Shown here one piece after another: positions 1 through 5,378 of a stretch of 5,378 bases of DNA (the first letter of the stretch is position 1; each line of letters begins with the position of its first letter). Under the pieces are notes generated by a model. The model worked only from the letters and a program-made list of their open reading frames with translations, ran no database searches and had not been told where the DNA came from. This DNA is from UMGS363 sp964402055 (GTDB taxonomy: Bacteria > Bacillota > Clostridia > Oscillospirales > Ruminococcaceae). Location: the NCBI GenBank assembly GCA_964402055.1, contig CAYOAV010000100.1, positions 1 through 5,378 on the forward strand. Reading direction: 5' to 3'. The translations under genes and the position numbers were made by a program.

Positions 1-1332
1 GTAAGAACCGATGTTATCGAGGCTCTTAAAAGGATAAAGATACCTGTTCTCCGCTGGCCGGGTGGGTGCTTTGCCGATGAATACCACTGGAAGGACGGAA
101 TCGGTGAAAAATCAGAACGTAAAAAAATGGTAAACACCAACTGGGGTCACGTCACCGAGGATAATAGCTTCGGAACACACGAATTTATGAACCTTTGTGA
201 GGAGCTTGGCTGTGAGCCGTATATTGCCGGAAATTTAGGTAGCGGAACTGTTCAGGAGCTTTCGGAATGGGTGGAATATATGACCTCCGATTGTATTTCG
301 CCTATGACCGAGCTTAGAAAAAGGAACGGTCGTGAAAATCCTTGGAGGCTTAAATATCTTGGTATAGGCAACGAAAACTGGGGTTGCGGCGGAAGTATGC
401 GTCCTGAATATTATGCCGATGAATACCGCCGTTATCAGACCTTTTGCAGGAATTACAGCGGAAACGAGCTTTACAAAATCGCCTGCGGTCCGAATGCTGA
501 CGATTATCACTGGACAGAGGTGCTTATGAGCAATCTCAATGAATGGCACACTAAGGCTATTTCCCTGCATTATTATACAGTTCCAAGCGGAGATTGGTCG
601 AAAAAGGGTGACGCTGTTGATTTTACGGACGAGGAATATTATCGCACTATAAAATCAACTCTCCATATGGATGAGCTTATAACACGTCACGATGAAATTA
701 TGACAAAGTATGACCCCGAGCATAAAATAGGTCTTATTGTTGATGAATGGGGTTGTTGGTTCGATGTTGAAAAGGGTACTAACCCAGGCTTCTTGTATCA
801 GCAGAATACAATGCGTGACGCTGTTGTTGCGGCTGTAAATCTTAATATTTTTAACGAGCATTCCGACCGTGTGGTTATGGCTAATCTTGCACAGGCGGTG
901 AATGTTCTGCAGGCGGTCATACTTACAGAGGGCGAAAAAATGCTGCTCACACCTACATATCACGTTTTTGAGATGTACAGCGGCCATCAGGGGGCAGAGC
1001 TTCTTGAAAGCAGTCTTGAACAGGTTCAGACAGGCTTTGACGGCTGTATAATTCCTGCCGTTTCACATTCAGCTTCTGTTAATGCCGAGGGCGATATACT
1101 CATAACTCTTGCAAACTGCTCACTTGATGAGGATTACAGCATTGACGTTGAGGGAACAACATCGGTCAATGCTTCGGCTAAGATACTTTCCGCTGAAATT
1201 CACGCTCATAACAGCTTCGATTCAACGGAAAATGTTGCTCCAAAGGATTATGACGGATATATTATCGAAAATGGCAGAATTACGGTCACATTGCCCCGAC
1301 ACAGCGTTGTTTCCGTTACCTTGAAAAAGTGA
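1..1332 (+). CDS. alpha-L-arabinofuranosidase, GH51 family (5'-truncated by window edge)
   Basis: This enzyme is expected to release terminal alpha-L-arabinofuranosyl residues from arabinan, arabinoxylan or derived oligosaccharides, with retention of configuration. The frame is open from base 1 and gives 443 residues, so about 50-60 N-terminal residues of a roughly 500-residue family are missing. The ATG at 127 is internal, because conserved GH51 sequence precedes it (RWPGG at 18-22, then DEYHWKDGIG at 26-35). The acid/base Glu is E125 in GIGNENWG and the nucleophile Glu is E249 in IVDEWG. Their spacing of 124 residues is close to that of characterised GH51 enzymes. SLHYY (H190) fits the conserved active-site His/Tyr strand. 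The C-terminal part, from about residue 310, reads as the usual beta-sandwich domain. No signal peptide can be judged without the N-terminus, though most bacterial GH51 enzymes are cytoplasmic. The stop lies 1 bp before the next gene. The family call is firm; the exact substrate is inferred. Confidence 0.95.
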   Translation, partial: VRTDVIEALKRIKIPVLRWPGGCFADEYHWKDGIGEKSERKKMVNTNWGHVTEDNSFGTHEFMNLCEELGCEPYIAGNLGSGTVQELSEWVEYMTSDCISPMTELRKRNGRENPWRLKYLGIGNENWGCGGSMRPEYYADEYRRYQTFCRNYSGNELYKIACGPNADDYHWTEVLMSNLNEWHTKAISLHYYTVPSGDWSKKGDAVDFTDEEYYRTIKSTLHMDELITRHDEIMTKYDPEHKIGLIVDEWGCWFDVEKGTNPGFLYQQNTMRDAVVAAVNLNIFNEHSDRVVMANLAQAVNVLQAVILTEGEKMLLTPTYHVFEMYSGHQGAELLESSLEQVQTGFDGCIIPAVSHSASVNAEGDILITLANCSLDEDYSIDVEGTTSVNASAKILSAEIHAHNSFDSTENVAPKDYDGYIIENGRITVTLPRHSVVSVTLKK

Positions 1333-1333
1333 T

Positions 1334-1588
1334 ATGAATAAAAAGCTATGCAAACGCTGTCTTATTGACGAGCTTGATTTTGACGAGGTATATGAGGATA
1401 TAAAGCAGTATATAAAGGAATTTCCTGCGGATAAACGTGTTTCGCAGGAGGAATATTCTCAAAGGCTTGCAATATGTAAGGAATGCGATGAGCTTGAAAA
1501 CGGCATATGCAGGAAATGCGGCTGCTTTGTAGAGCTAAGAGCGTTGAAAAAGGGAATGTATTGTGCCTCGGAGGATAAAAAATGGTGA
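1334..1588 (+). CDS. small cysteine-rich protein, DUF6171-like
   Basis: This is an 84-residue acidic protein with eight cysteines, arranged as C6-x2-C9 at the N-terminus, C48-x2-C51, C59-x2-C62-x-C64, and C77 near the end. Paired CxxC motifs of this kind usually bind zinc, so two small zinc sites are plausible. The pattern, including RLAICKECDEL, CRKCGCFVELRA and the closing DKKW, matches from memory a short family of unknown function common in Clostridia (DUF6171). No signal peptide or membrane segment is present, so it is probably cytoplasmic. Its ATG is 1 bp after the arabinofuranosidase stop with no strong Shine-Dalgarno, which suggests translational coupling to that gene. No biochemical role is known to me, and its position beside a glycosidase gene is not enough to assign one. 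The gene itself is very likely real; the family name is recalled, not searched. Confidence 0.85.
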   Translation: MNKKLCKRCLIDELDFDEVYEDIKQYIKEFPADKRVSQEEYSQRLAICKECDELENGICRKCGCFVELRALKKGMYCASEDKKW

Positions 1589-1666
1589 GATGATTTGGGC
1601 AATGTCCGTCATTTTGCGAAATTATTTCTGTAAAAATTATTATTTAATAACAAAAAATTGGGTTTG

Positions 1667-1682
1667 TATCATAAAAATGATA
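1667..1682. promoter_or_regulatory. small dyad upstream of the cobU-like promoter
   Basis: TATCAT (1667-1672) and ATGATA (1677-1682) form a perfect 6-bp inverted repeat around AAAA, ending 7 bp before the proposed -35 box. It could be a regulator site, or simply AT-rich sequence upstream of a promoter. It is followed by A residues rather than T, so it is not a terminator for the upstream genes. In such AT-rich DNA a 6-bp dyad can arise by chance. Confidence 0.2.
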
Positions 1683-1689
1683 AAAAAAC

Positions 1690-1718
1690 TTGTAAATTTT
1701 GTTCAAGTGTGTTAAAAT
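1690..1718 (+). promoter_or_regulatory. sigma-A-type promoter for the cobU-like/pilT/PAP2 operon
   Basis: The -35 box TTGTAA (1690-1695) is separated by exactly 17 bp from the -10 box TAAAAT (1713-1718), which matches TATAAT at five of six positions. TG at 1710-1711 supplies an extended -10 element. The predicted transcription start near 1725 would leave a leader of about 50 nt. This is the best promoter in the 186-bp AT-rich gap 1589-1774. That gap shows no convincing intrinsic terminator for the upstream genes, so some read-through into the operon is possible. The leader is too short for a cobalamin riboswitch. Confidence 0.65.
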
Positions 1719-1774
1719 ATATTCAATAATTCATTTCAGATTGACCCTATAGCCGAAAGGAAGGTACTTTAGTA

Positions 1775-2320
1775 ATGTCAAAAACAATTCTTGTAACAGG
1801 CGGAGCTGCAAGCGGAAAATCCAGATGGGCAGTTTCATATTTTTCAGCCTGCGATTATGTTCTTTATCTCTGCACAGCCGATTCTCTCGATGAGGATACA
1901 AAAAGACGTATCGAATACGGCAATAAGCAGAATTACGTTGAATGGGATATTCAGACAGGTGCTGACGAAAACCCTGTTGAACGTATCACAGACCATAAAT
2001 TTATCATTTTCGACAGCCTTGCTTCTTATACGTCAAAGATGATACAGCGTATGTGCCCCGACCCGTCAAAGCTTGACCTTGAAATGCAGAAAAGCATTGA
2101 GAAAAAGGTTATTGACGATATTATGGAAATGTATAACCAGATAATGGTTATTGACGGAAGTATGATCGTTATTACCATTGAAACAGGCTTCTCGGTAACT
2201 CCCGAAAATCCCGAACAAAGAGCCTTCCGTGAAATTATCGGTGCGGTAAACCAGCGTATCGCCAATATGTCGAACGAGGTTTATCTCTCATCAAGCGGAA
2301 TACAGTTCAAGATAAAGTAA
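1775..2320 (+). CDS. CobU/CobP-like nucleotide-binding protein (adenosylcobinamide kinase/guanylyltransferase family), active-site His absent
   Basis: CobU enzymes phosphorylate adenosylcobinamide and then transfer GMP to it in late cobamide synthesis. This 181-residue protein is collinear with Salmonella CobU (about 180 residues, recalled) over its whole length. It has the P-loop GGAASGKS at 9-16, VLYLCTA at 29-35, the Walker B-like strand FIIFDSL, ETG where CobU has NEVG, and the C-terminal GAVNQRIANM and SSGIQFKIK blocks. The segment equal to CobU RIQHH reads RIEYG (45-49). The His that carries GMP in Salmonella CobU (H46) is therefore Tyr48, and the next His is Gly49. Guanylyltransferase activity by the known route is doubtful; nucleotide binding or kinase activity may remain. 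No other cobamide gene is visible. The start has GGAAGG at 1759-1764, 10 nt upstream. It is first in an operon with pilT 22 bp downstream. Automatic annotation as CobU would be reasonable by fold, but not safe for function. Confidence 0.85.
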   Translation: MSKTILVTGGAASGKSRWAVSYFSACDYVLYLCTADSLDEDTKRRIEYGNKQNYVEWDIQTGADENPVERITDHKFIIFDSLASYTSKMIQRMCPDPSKLDLEMQKSIEKKVIDDIMEMYNQIMVIDGSMIVITIETGFSVTPENPEQRAFREIIGAVNQRIANMSNEVYLSSSGIQFKIK

Positions 2321-2342
2321 TATCGGAAAGGAATAATCAGCT

Positions 2343-3404
2343 ATGACATTCAAGGAATTTATTATGGAGGCAAGAGAACGCAATGCTTCCGATATCCACC
2401 TCACAGTAGGCGCTCCCACAGTTATCAGAGTAAACGGCGAGCTTCAGCCGTTCGGTAACCTAAGCGATACCGTTGTAAACCGTACAATTCTTTCTATACT
2501 TACAGCCGATCAGGAAAAATATCTTACAGAGGGGCACGACCTTGATTTCAGCTTCGAGCTTGATAACGGTGCAAGACAGCGTGTAAATGTTTTCCGTCAG
2601 AGCGGCAGACTTGCCTGCAGTATCAGACTTCTCAATTCGTCAATACTTACTCTTGAGGATCTTAAGCTTCCGCAGTCTATAACAACTCTTGCACAGAAAA
2701 AGAGAGGTCTTGTCCTTGTAACAGGCCCTACAGGTTCGGGTAAATCCACCACTCTTTCCGCAATTATTGAGTATATCAACGCTAACCGTGCCTGCCATAT
2801 CATCACTATTGAAGACCCTGTTGAGTACAGATATACTCCGCAGAAGGCTACTATCCATCAGCGTGAGATTGGCAGAGATATCGATACCTTCAGCAATGCC
2901 CTCAAGAGTGCCTTGCGTGAAGACCCTGACGTTATCCTCCTTGGTGAAATGCGTGATTATGAAACTATCTCGCTCGCAATGACTGCCGCTGAAACAGGAC
3001 ATCTTGTGTTCGGTACGCTTCATACTTCAAGTGCGGCTCAGACTATCGACAGAATTATCGATGCTTGCCCGGCACATTCACACGACCAGGTAAGAAATCA
3101 GCTTGCAAATATGATTCAGGGCGTAGTTGCACAGACCCTCGTTCCGACTGCTGATAAAAAGGGACGTGTTGCGGCTGTTGAAATTATGCTCGGTACGGAC
3201 GCTATCAAGAACCTTATCCGTACAAATAAAATTCCGCAGATCGAATCCACAATGCAGCAGAGCGTCCGTCAGGGTATGAGTACAATAAACGATTCTCTTG
3301 TTAAGTATTATAAGAGAGGCATCATTTCATACGAAACAGCTCTTGAATATTGCTCGGATAAGACAGAAATGGAAAAGCTTCTTAACTCTGCGTCTGGCTT
3401 CTGA
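2343..3404 (+). CDS. pilT: PilT-type type IV pilus retraction ATPase
   Basis: PilT is a hexameric cytoplasmic ATPase that powers type IV pilus depolymerisation, giving twitching motility, surface sensing or DNA uptake. This 353-residue protein has full family length. The N-terminal PAS-like region carries ASDIHLTVG (15-23). It is followed by Walker A GPTGSGKS (128-135), the Asp box IEDPVEY (156-162), Walker B with catalytic Glu in LLGEMRD (E202), the His box GHLVFGTLHTSS (219-230, H227) and a PilT-specific AIRNLIR-like motif, DAIKNLIRTNK (286-296). This last motif and the length favour PilT over the loading ATPase PilB/GspE, which is larger and carries a zinc-binding Cys cluster. The Shine-Dalgarno AAAGGA (2327-2332) lies 10 nt before the ATG. 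No pilin, PilB, PilC, PilM-Q or prepilin peptidase gene is present, so this is an orphan copy locally. It sits in the cobU-like operon, with the PAP2 gene 18 bp downstream. All catalytic motifs appear intact. Confidence 0.96.
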   Translation: MTFKEFIMEARERNASDIHLTVGAPTVIRVNGELQPFGNLSDTVVNRTILSILTADQEKYLTEGHDLDFSFELDNGARQRVNVFRQSGRLACSIRLLNSSILTLEDLKLPQSITTLAQKKRGLVLVTGPTGSGKSTTLSAIIEYINANRACHIITIEDPVEYRYTPQKATIHQREIGRDIDTFSNALKSALREDPDVILLGEMRDYETISLAMTAAETGHLVFGTLHTSSAAQTIDRIIDACPAHSHDQVRNQLANMIQGVVAQTLVPTADKKGRVAAVEIMLGTDAIKNLIRTNKIPQIESTMQQSVRQGMSTINDSLVKYYKRGIISYETALEYCSDKTEMEKLLNSASGF

Positions 3405-3410
3405 TTTTTC

Positions 3411-3415
3411 GGAGG
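3411..3415 (+). promoter_or_regulatory. ribosome binding site that fixes a TTG start
   Basis: GGAGG lies 7 nt before the TTG at 3423, inside the 18-bp gap after the pilT stop. The next in-frame ATG is 27 codons further on and would remove the first hydrophobic segment. The TTG is therefore the best-supported start of the PAP2 gene. Confidence 0.8.
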
Positions 3416-3422
3416 ATAAGAC

Positions 3423-3965
3423 TTGGAGCTTGTTGAAAAAATTGACTTTTTGGTGCTTGATTTTATCCGTGAAAAGCTTTCCTGCGGTTTTCTTGACCTT
3501 CTTATGGAGATAACCGCAAAGCTTGGCAATAACGGAATAATATGGATAATTTCTGCCGCCCTTATGCTGATGTGGAAAAAGTACAACAGATGCGGAGTAA
3601 CAACGCTTGCTTCGCTCGCCGCAGGTGCTGTTGTCGGGAATTTGCTTTTGAAAAATATCTTTCAAAGGAAAAGACCTTGCTGGATAAATGACGGAATAGA
3701 AATGCTTATCGATATTCCCAGCGATTATTCCTTTCCATCAGGGCATACGCTTTCAGCGGTTGCGGCGGCAGTGACAGTTTATCACTTCGACAAAAAGCTT
3801 AGCGTGCCTTTCTGGATATTTGCCGTAATGACAGCCTTTTCACGATTGTATCTGTATGTGCATTTCCCAACGGATGTTATCGTTGGAGCGGCTGTAGGTG
3901 CAGCTGCGGCATATGTTGTTTGCAGATTGTCGGACAGGTTTGCTGACAGAAAGGGAATATTTTAA
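3423..3965 (+). CDS. PAP2-family membrane phosphatase (TTG start)
   Basis: This is a membrane phosphatase of the PAP2 (phosphatidic acid phosphatase type 2) superfamily, which hydrolyses lipid phosphates or diphosphates on the outer face of the membrane. Family members of this size (180 residues) include undecaprenyl-diphosphate phosphatases such as BcrC and phosphatidylglycerophosphatase-like enzymes; the substrate cannot be chosen from sequence. All three signature motifs are intact: K77-x6-R84-P85, P105-S-G-H108, and S140-R141-x5-H147-x3-D151. H147 is the expected phospho-acceptor nucleophile, with D151 and H108 assisting. Hydrophobic segments near residues 37-51, 57-76, 109-121, 127-145 and 151-168, plus an amphipathic first segment, give the usual multi-pass topology. 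It starts at TTG behind a GGAGG site, 18 bp after pilT, and its stop codon overlaps the operon terminator. It is probably co-transcribed with the two genes upstream, though a functional link to PilT is not evident. Confidence 0.93.
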   Translation: MELVEKIDFLVLDFIREKLSCGFLDLLMEITAKLGNNGIIWIISAALMLMWKKYNRCGVTTLASLAAGAVVGNLLLKNIFQRKRPCWINDGIEMLIDIPSDYSFPSGHTLSAVAAAVTVYHFDKKLSVPFWIFAVMTAFSRLYLYVHFPTDVIVGAAVGAAAAYVVCRLSDRFADRKGIF

Positions 3966-3994
3966 GCCTGCTCGGATATGGGCAGGCTTTTTTT
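3964..3994 (+). terminator. rho-independent terminator of the cobU-like/pilT/PAP2 operon
   Basis: AAGCCTGC (3964-3971) pairs perfectly with GCAGGCTT (3982-3989) around a 10-nt loop that may close further by one C-G and two G-U pairs. A run of seven T follows (3988-3994). The first stem bases are the last two bases of the PAP2 stop codon. This is a textbook intrinsic terminator and the only strong one in the window. Confidence 0.92.
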
Positions 3995-4010
3995 AAAACT
4001 GGGGAAGCAG

Positions 4011-4607
4011 ATGAAAAAGTATAAAATAATCATTATAATTGAAACGTGTGTTATTTTTTTGATGCTTTTGTCGGTATTGATAGGAAACAATACTGATAAT
4101 AGTTCTTTATATAGCGAAGAGCATTATAAAAGCTTTTCTGCTTTGGAAGTCGAACAGATGTCATATTCAAAATTCGCCCTTTTTTCTTTGACAACGGATT
4201 TTGATCCTTCAAATTTTCAAAAAGTAAAGGTTGGTGATAATTTCACAATTAATTATAAGCTTACCAATATGACAAACAAGACGATTGCCGTAAATATTAT
4301 GAGCGGTCAGAATTACTATGAGCAAATAGCTGATTTGGCAAGAACAAATAATGTTAATCCAGTAGCTACAGGAGATATTAAAGAATATGTTTTTCAGCCA
4401 TATGAAACTATAATTTTATCATCAGATATAACTGTTGGCAGTGACAGCATTTTATATGACAATAAATATAAAATATGTGCTTCTGTTATGATTGAGCTTC
4501 TTGATAATAGTATTTGTGATATATATGACTATAATAATGATATATCGTATTTCAATTCTTCATATTATGAAATAAAAATGGAAGAAATGTATATATATGC
4601 GGAGTAA
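4011..4607 (+). CDS. unrecognised membrane-anchored extracytoplasmic protein, AT-rich
   Basis: I do not recognise this 198-residue protein. A short basic N-terminus (MKKYK) leads into one hydrophobic segment at about 6-25 with no lipobox, so a signal anchor or uncleaved signal peptide is likely and the rest would face outside. Residues about 70-165 alternate polar and hydrophobic stretches (KVGDNFTINYKLTNMTNKTI, then YVFQPYETIILSSDITVG). This resembles a small beta-sandwich or Ig-like domain of the kind found in secreted accessory proteins, but this is inference. The C-terminus is rich in Asn, Tyr and Ile. The ATG at 4011 is chosen because GGGGAAG (4001-4007) precedes it closely. The in-frame ATG at 3978 lies inside the terminator hairpin and has no ribosome site. 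Base composition is visibly more AT-rich than both neighbours, which hints at separate acquisition. No promoter is apparent between the terminator and this start. Confidence 0.75.
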   Translation: MKKYKIIIIIETCVIFLMLLSVLIGNNTDNSSLYSEEHYKSFSALEVEQMSYSKFALFSLTTDFDPSNFQKVKVGDNFTINYKLTNMTNKTIAVNIMSGQNYYEQIADLARTNNVNPVATGDIKEYVFQPYETIILSSDITVGSDSILYDNKYKICASVMIELLDNSICDIYDYNNDISYFNSSYYEIKMEEMYIYAE

Positions 4608-4646
4608 TTAAATATGAAACGGGTTATATGTTGCTTAAAATAATTC

Positions 4647-4680
4647 ATCATTATGCTTGCTTTAAAGCTCTTTTTATGAT
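4647..4680. promoter_or_regulatory. interrupted dyad over the mgtC promoter, possible operator
   Basis: ATCAT (4647-4651) and ATGAT (4676-4680) are exactly symmetric about the same centre (between 4663 and 4664) as the 10-bp palindrome GCTTTAAAGC (4659-4668). The 34-bp dyad spans the proposed -35 box and touches the -10 box, where a repressor would act. The arms between these blocks do not match. An alternative reading is a weak hairpin (GCTT 4655-4658 with AAGC 4665-4668) before TCTTTTT, acting as a poor terminator for the upstream gene. Confidence 0.3.
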
Positions 4681-4685
4681 ATGAT
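4657..4685 (+). promoter_or_regulatory. promoter of the MgtC-family gene
   Basis: TTGCTT (4657-4662) is followed after 17 bp by TATGAT (4680-4685), a five-of-six match to the -10 consensus. The predicted start of transcription is near 4692, just upstream of the AAAGGAG ribosome site. If correct, the in-frame ATG at 4681 lies inside the -10 box and cannot be the start codon of the main transcript. The -35 match is only partial. Confidence 0.5.
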
Positions 4686-4693
4686 AAAATATG

Positions 4694-4700
4694 AAAGGAG
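4694..4700 (+). promoter_or_regulatory. Shine-Dalgarno site of the MgtC-family gene
   Basis: AAAGGAG is a near-ideal ribosome site, yet no in-frame ATG, GTG or TTG follows at normal distance. In frame, ATT is at 4705 and 4708, ATC at 4711 (10 nt from the AGGAG end), and the first TTG at 4720 (19 nt away). The site therefore argues for an unusual start codon or for a base change in an original ATG. Confidence 0.7.
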
Positions 4701-4710
4701 TGCGATTATT

Positions 4711-5378
4711 ATCGAAAAATTGATAGATTCATTAATTAGCTCTACGGATATGGCTTTTCTTGTCAAGGCTATGCTAAGGCTATTTTTCTCGTTCGTGTTC
4801 GGTGCATTTATCGGTAATGAACGTGAGCATATAAACCGCCCTGCAGGAATAAGGACGCACGTCCTTGTCTGTATTGGTGCGGCTCTGATGATGATAACCT
4901 CGGATTATGTTTGTATGCGGTATGACGGCATAGACCCTACACGTCTTGGCGCTCAGGTCATAAGTGGAATAGGCTTTCTCGGTGCAGGAACTATAATCAA
5001 AGAGGGCTTCAGCGTAAAGGGACTTACAACTGCGGCAAGCCTATGGGCAGTGTCCTGCGTGGGTATCACCTGCGGAGCGGGATTTTACAGCGCCGCCGCT
5101 GTTGCTTCGGTGATTATATATTTTACTCTGCGTTCGGGCAAGAAAATTATTCTCCGCCATACGGAAACAAAGTATATCTGCCTTACATCAAGTAATGTCA
5201 ATGAAGCCGCACGGACAGTCGAAGAGCTTTTTTCTAAGCTTTCGATAACAATAATCTCATCGGGGATTGAGGTTGGTGAGGACGGCCATATTGAGCTTAA
5301 ATATGTTGTTGCAGTCGGCAAAACGAGCGAGCTTTTTGATTATGCGATAAATAAGCTCCGTATGGAGGATTGCATAAC
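4711..5378 (+). CDS. MgtC/SapB-family membrane protein (3' end cut by window; start uncertain)
   Basis: MgtC-family proteins are inner-membrane proteins linked to growth in low magnesium and, in Salmonella and Mycobacterium, to survival in macrophages and inhibition of the F-ATP synthase. In commensal Clostridia the role is unclear. Visible family blocks, counting from 4711, are GNEREHINRPAGIRTH (35-50), AQVISGIGFLGAG (81-93) and GLTTAASLWAV (about 103-113), set among five hydrophobic segments. A soluble C-terminal region from about residue 151 fits the ACT-like domain of longer MgtC members. The 222 codons present are close to full family length, so few residues should be missing. ATC at 4711 is proposed because it follows the AAAGGAG site at a spacing matching the upstream genes and gives an N-terminus reading EKLIDSL after the initiator. 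ATT 4708, TTG 4720, ATG 4750 and ATG 4681 are alternatives; the last falls inside the -10 box. It is probably monocistronic or the first gene of a unit running off the window. Confidence 0.9.
   Translation, partial: MEKLIDSLISSTDMAFLVKAMLRLFFSFVFGAFIGNEREHINRPAGIRTHVLVCIGAALMMITSDYVCMRYDGIDPTRLGAQVISGIGFLGAGTIIKEGFSVKGLTTAASLWAVSCVGITCGAGFYSAAAVASVIIYFTLRSGKKIILRHTETKYICLTSSNVNEAARTVEELFSKLSITIISSGIEVGEDGHIELKYVVAVGKTSELFDYAINKLRMEDCI

Noticed and set aside
1589..1660. Intrinsic terminator after the Cys-rich gene
   Set aside because: The only pairing I could find (GCAATG with CATTTTGC) is short and bulged and has no T-run directly after it.
1725..1774. Cobalamin riboswitch in front of the CobU-like gene
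   Set aside because: The leader is only about 50 nt and lacks the conserved B12-box type sequence; such riboswitches are roughly 200 nt.
235..3665. Minus-strand reading frames opposite the arabinofuranosidase, CobU-like, pilT and PAP2 genes, and one opposite mgtC at 5085-5321
   Set aside because: They are antisense shadows of clearly conserved genes, have no recognisable domains and lack proper ribosome sites.
3978..4010. Longer version of the AT-rich gene starting at ATG 3978
   Set aside because: This ATG is in the loop of the terminator hairpin, has no Shine-Dalgarno, and the added residues include translated U-tract. ATG 4011 follows GGGGAAG and directly leads into the hydrophobic anchor.
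4614..4643. Ten-codon-scale mini-ORF (eight residues, MKRVICCLK-like with stop) ahead of the MgtC gene, as a leader peptide of the mgtL kind
   Set aside because: It lies upstream of the proposed promoter start near 4692, has no ribosome site, lacks prolines and has no attenuator hairpin behind it.
1..5378. tRNA/rRNA genes, insertion sequences, CRISPR repeats, attachment sites
   Set aside because: No cloverleaf-like segment, transposase motif, regularly spaced repeat or long terminal inverted repeat was seen anywhere in the window.

Overview
The window looks like a chromosomal segment of an anaerobic Firmicute of class Clostridia, most likely a gut or rumen member of the Oscillospiraceae (Ruminococcus-like). 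This rests on family content and style: a GH51 arabinofuranosidase with the WPGGCF-type motif, a small Cys-rich DUF6171-type protein, strong purine-rich Shine-Dalgarno sites, AT-rich intergenic DNA and all genes on one strand. The genus is an inference.

Layout, all on the + strand. (1) 1-1588: the 3' part of a GH51 alpha-L-arabinofuranosidase gene (5' end outside the window), followed 1 bp later by an 84-residue protein with eight cysteines. (2) 1589-1774: an AT-rich spacer with a good sigma-A-type promoter (extended -10, 17-bp spacer) and a small dyad upstream of it. (3) 1775-3965: a compact three-gene unit with 22-bp and 18-bp gaps: a CobU-like nucleotide-binding protein, a PilT-type retraction ATPase and a PAP2-family membrane phosphatase with a TTG start. 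A perfect 8-bp-stem intrinsic terminator (3964-3994) closes it. (4) 4011-4607: an AT-rich, unrecognised, membrane-anchored extracytoplasmic protein whose start lies only 16 bp past the terminator U-tract, with no obvious promoter of its own. (5) 4608-5378: a spacer with its own promoter and a possible operator dyad, then an MgtC/SapB-family membrane protein cut by the window's right edge.

How the genes work together: the GH51 enzyme points to use of arabinose-containing plant polysaccharide. The promoter-to-terminator unit 1690-3994 is the clearest transcription unit. Its pairing of a CobU fold lacking the guanylylated His with an orphan PilT and a PAP2 phosphatase is the most interesting feature, because no other cobamide or pilus gene is visible. 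I see no RNA gene, mobile element, CRISPR array or riboswitch. Nothing here can be called a clearly new system. The points worth checking are the CobU-like active site, the cobU-like/pilT linkage, the apparent non-ATG start of the MgtC gene and the terminator-abutting AT-rich gene.
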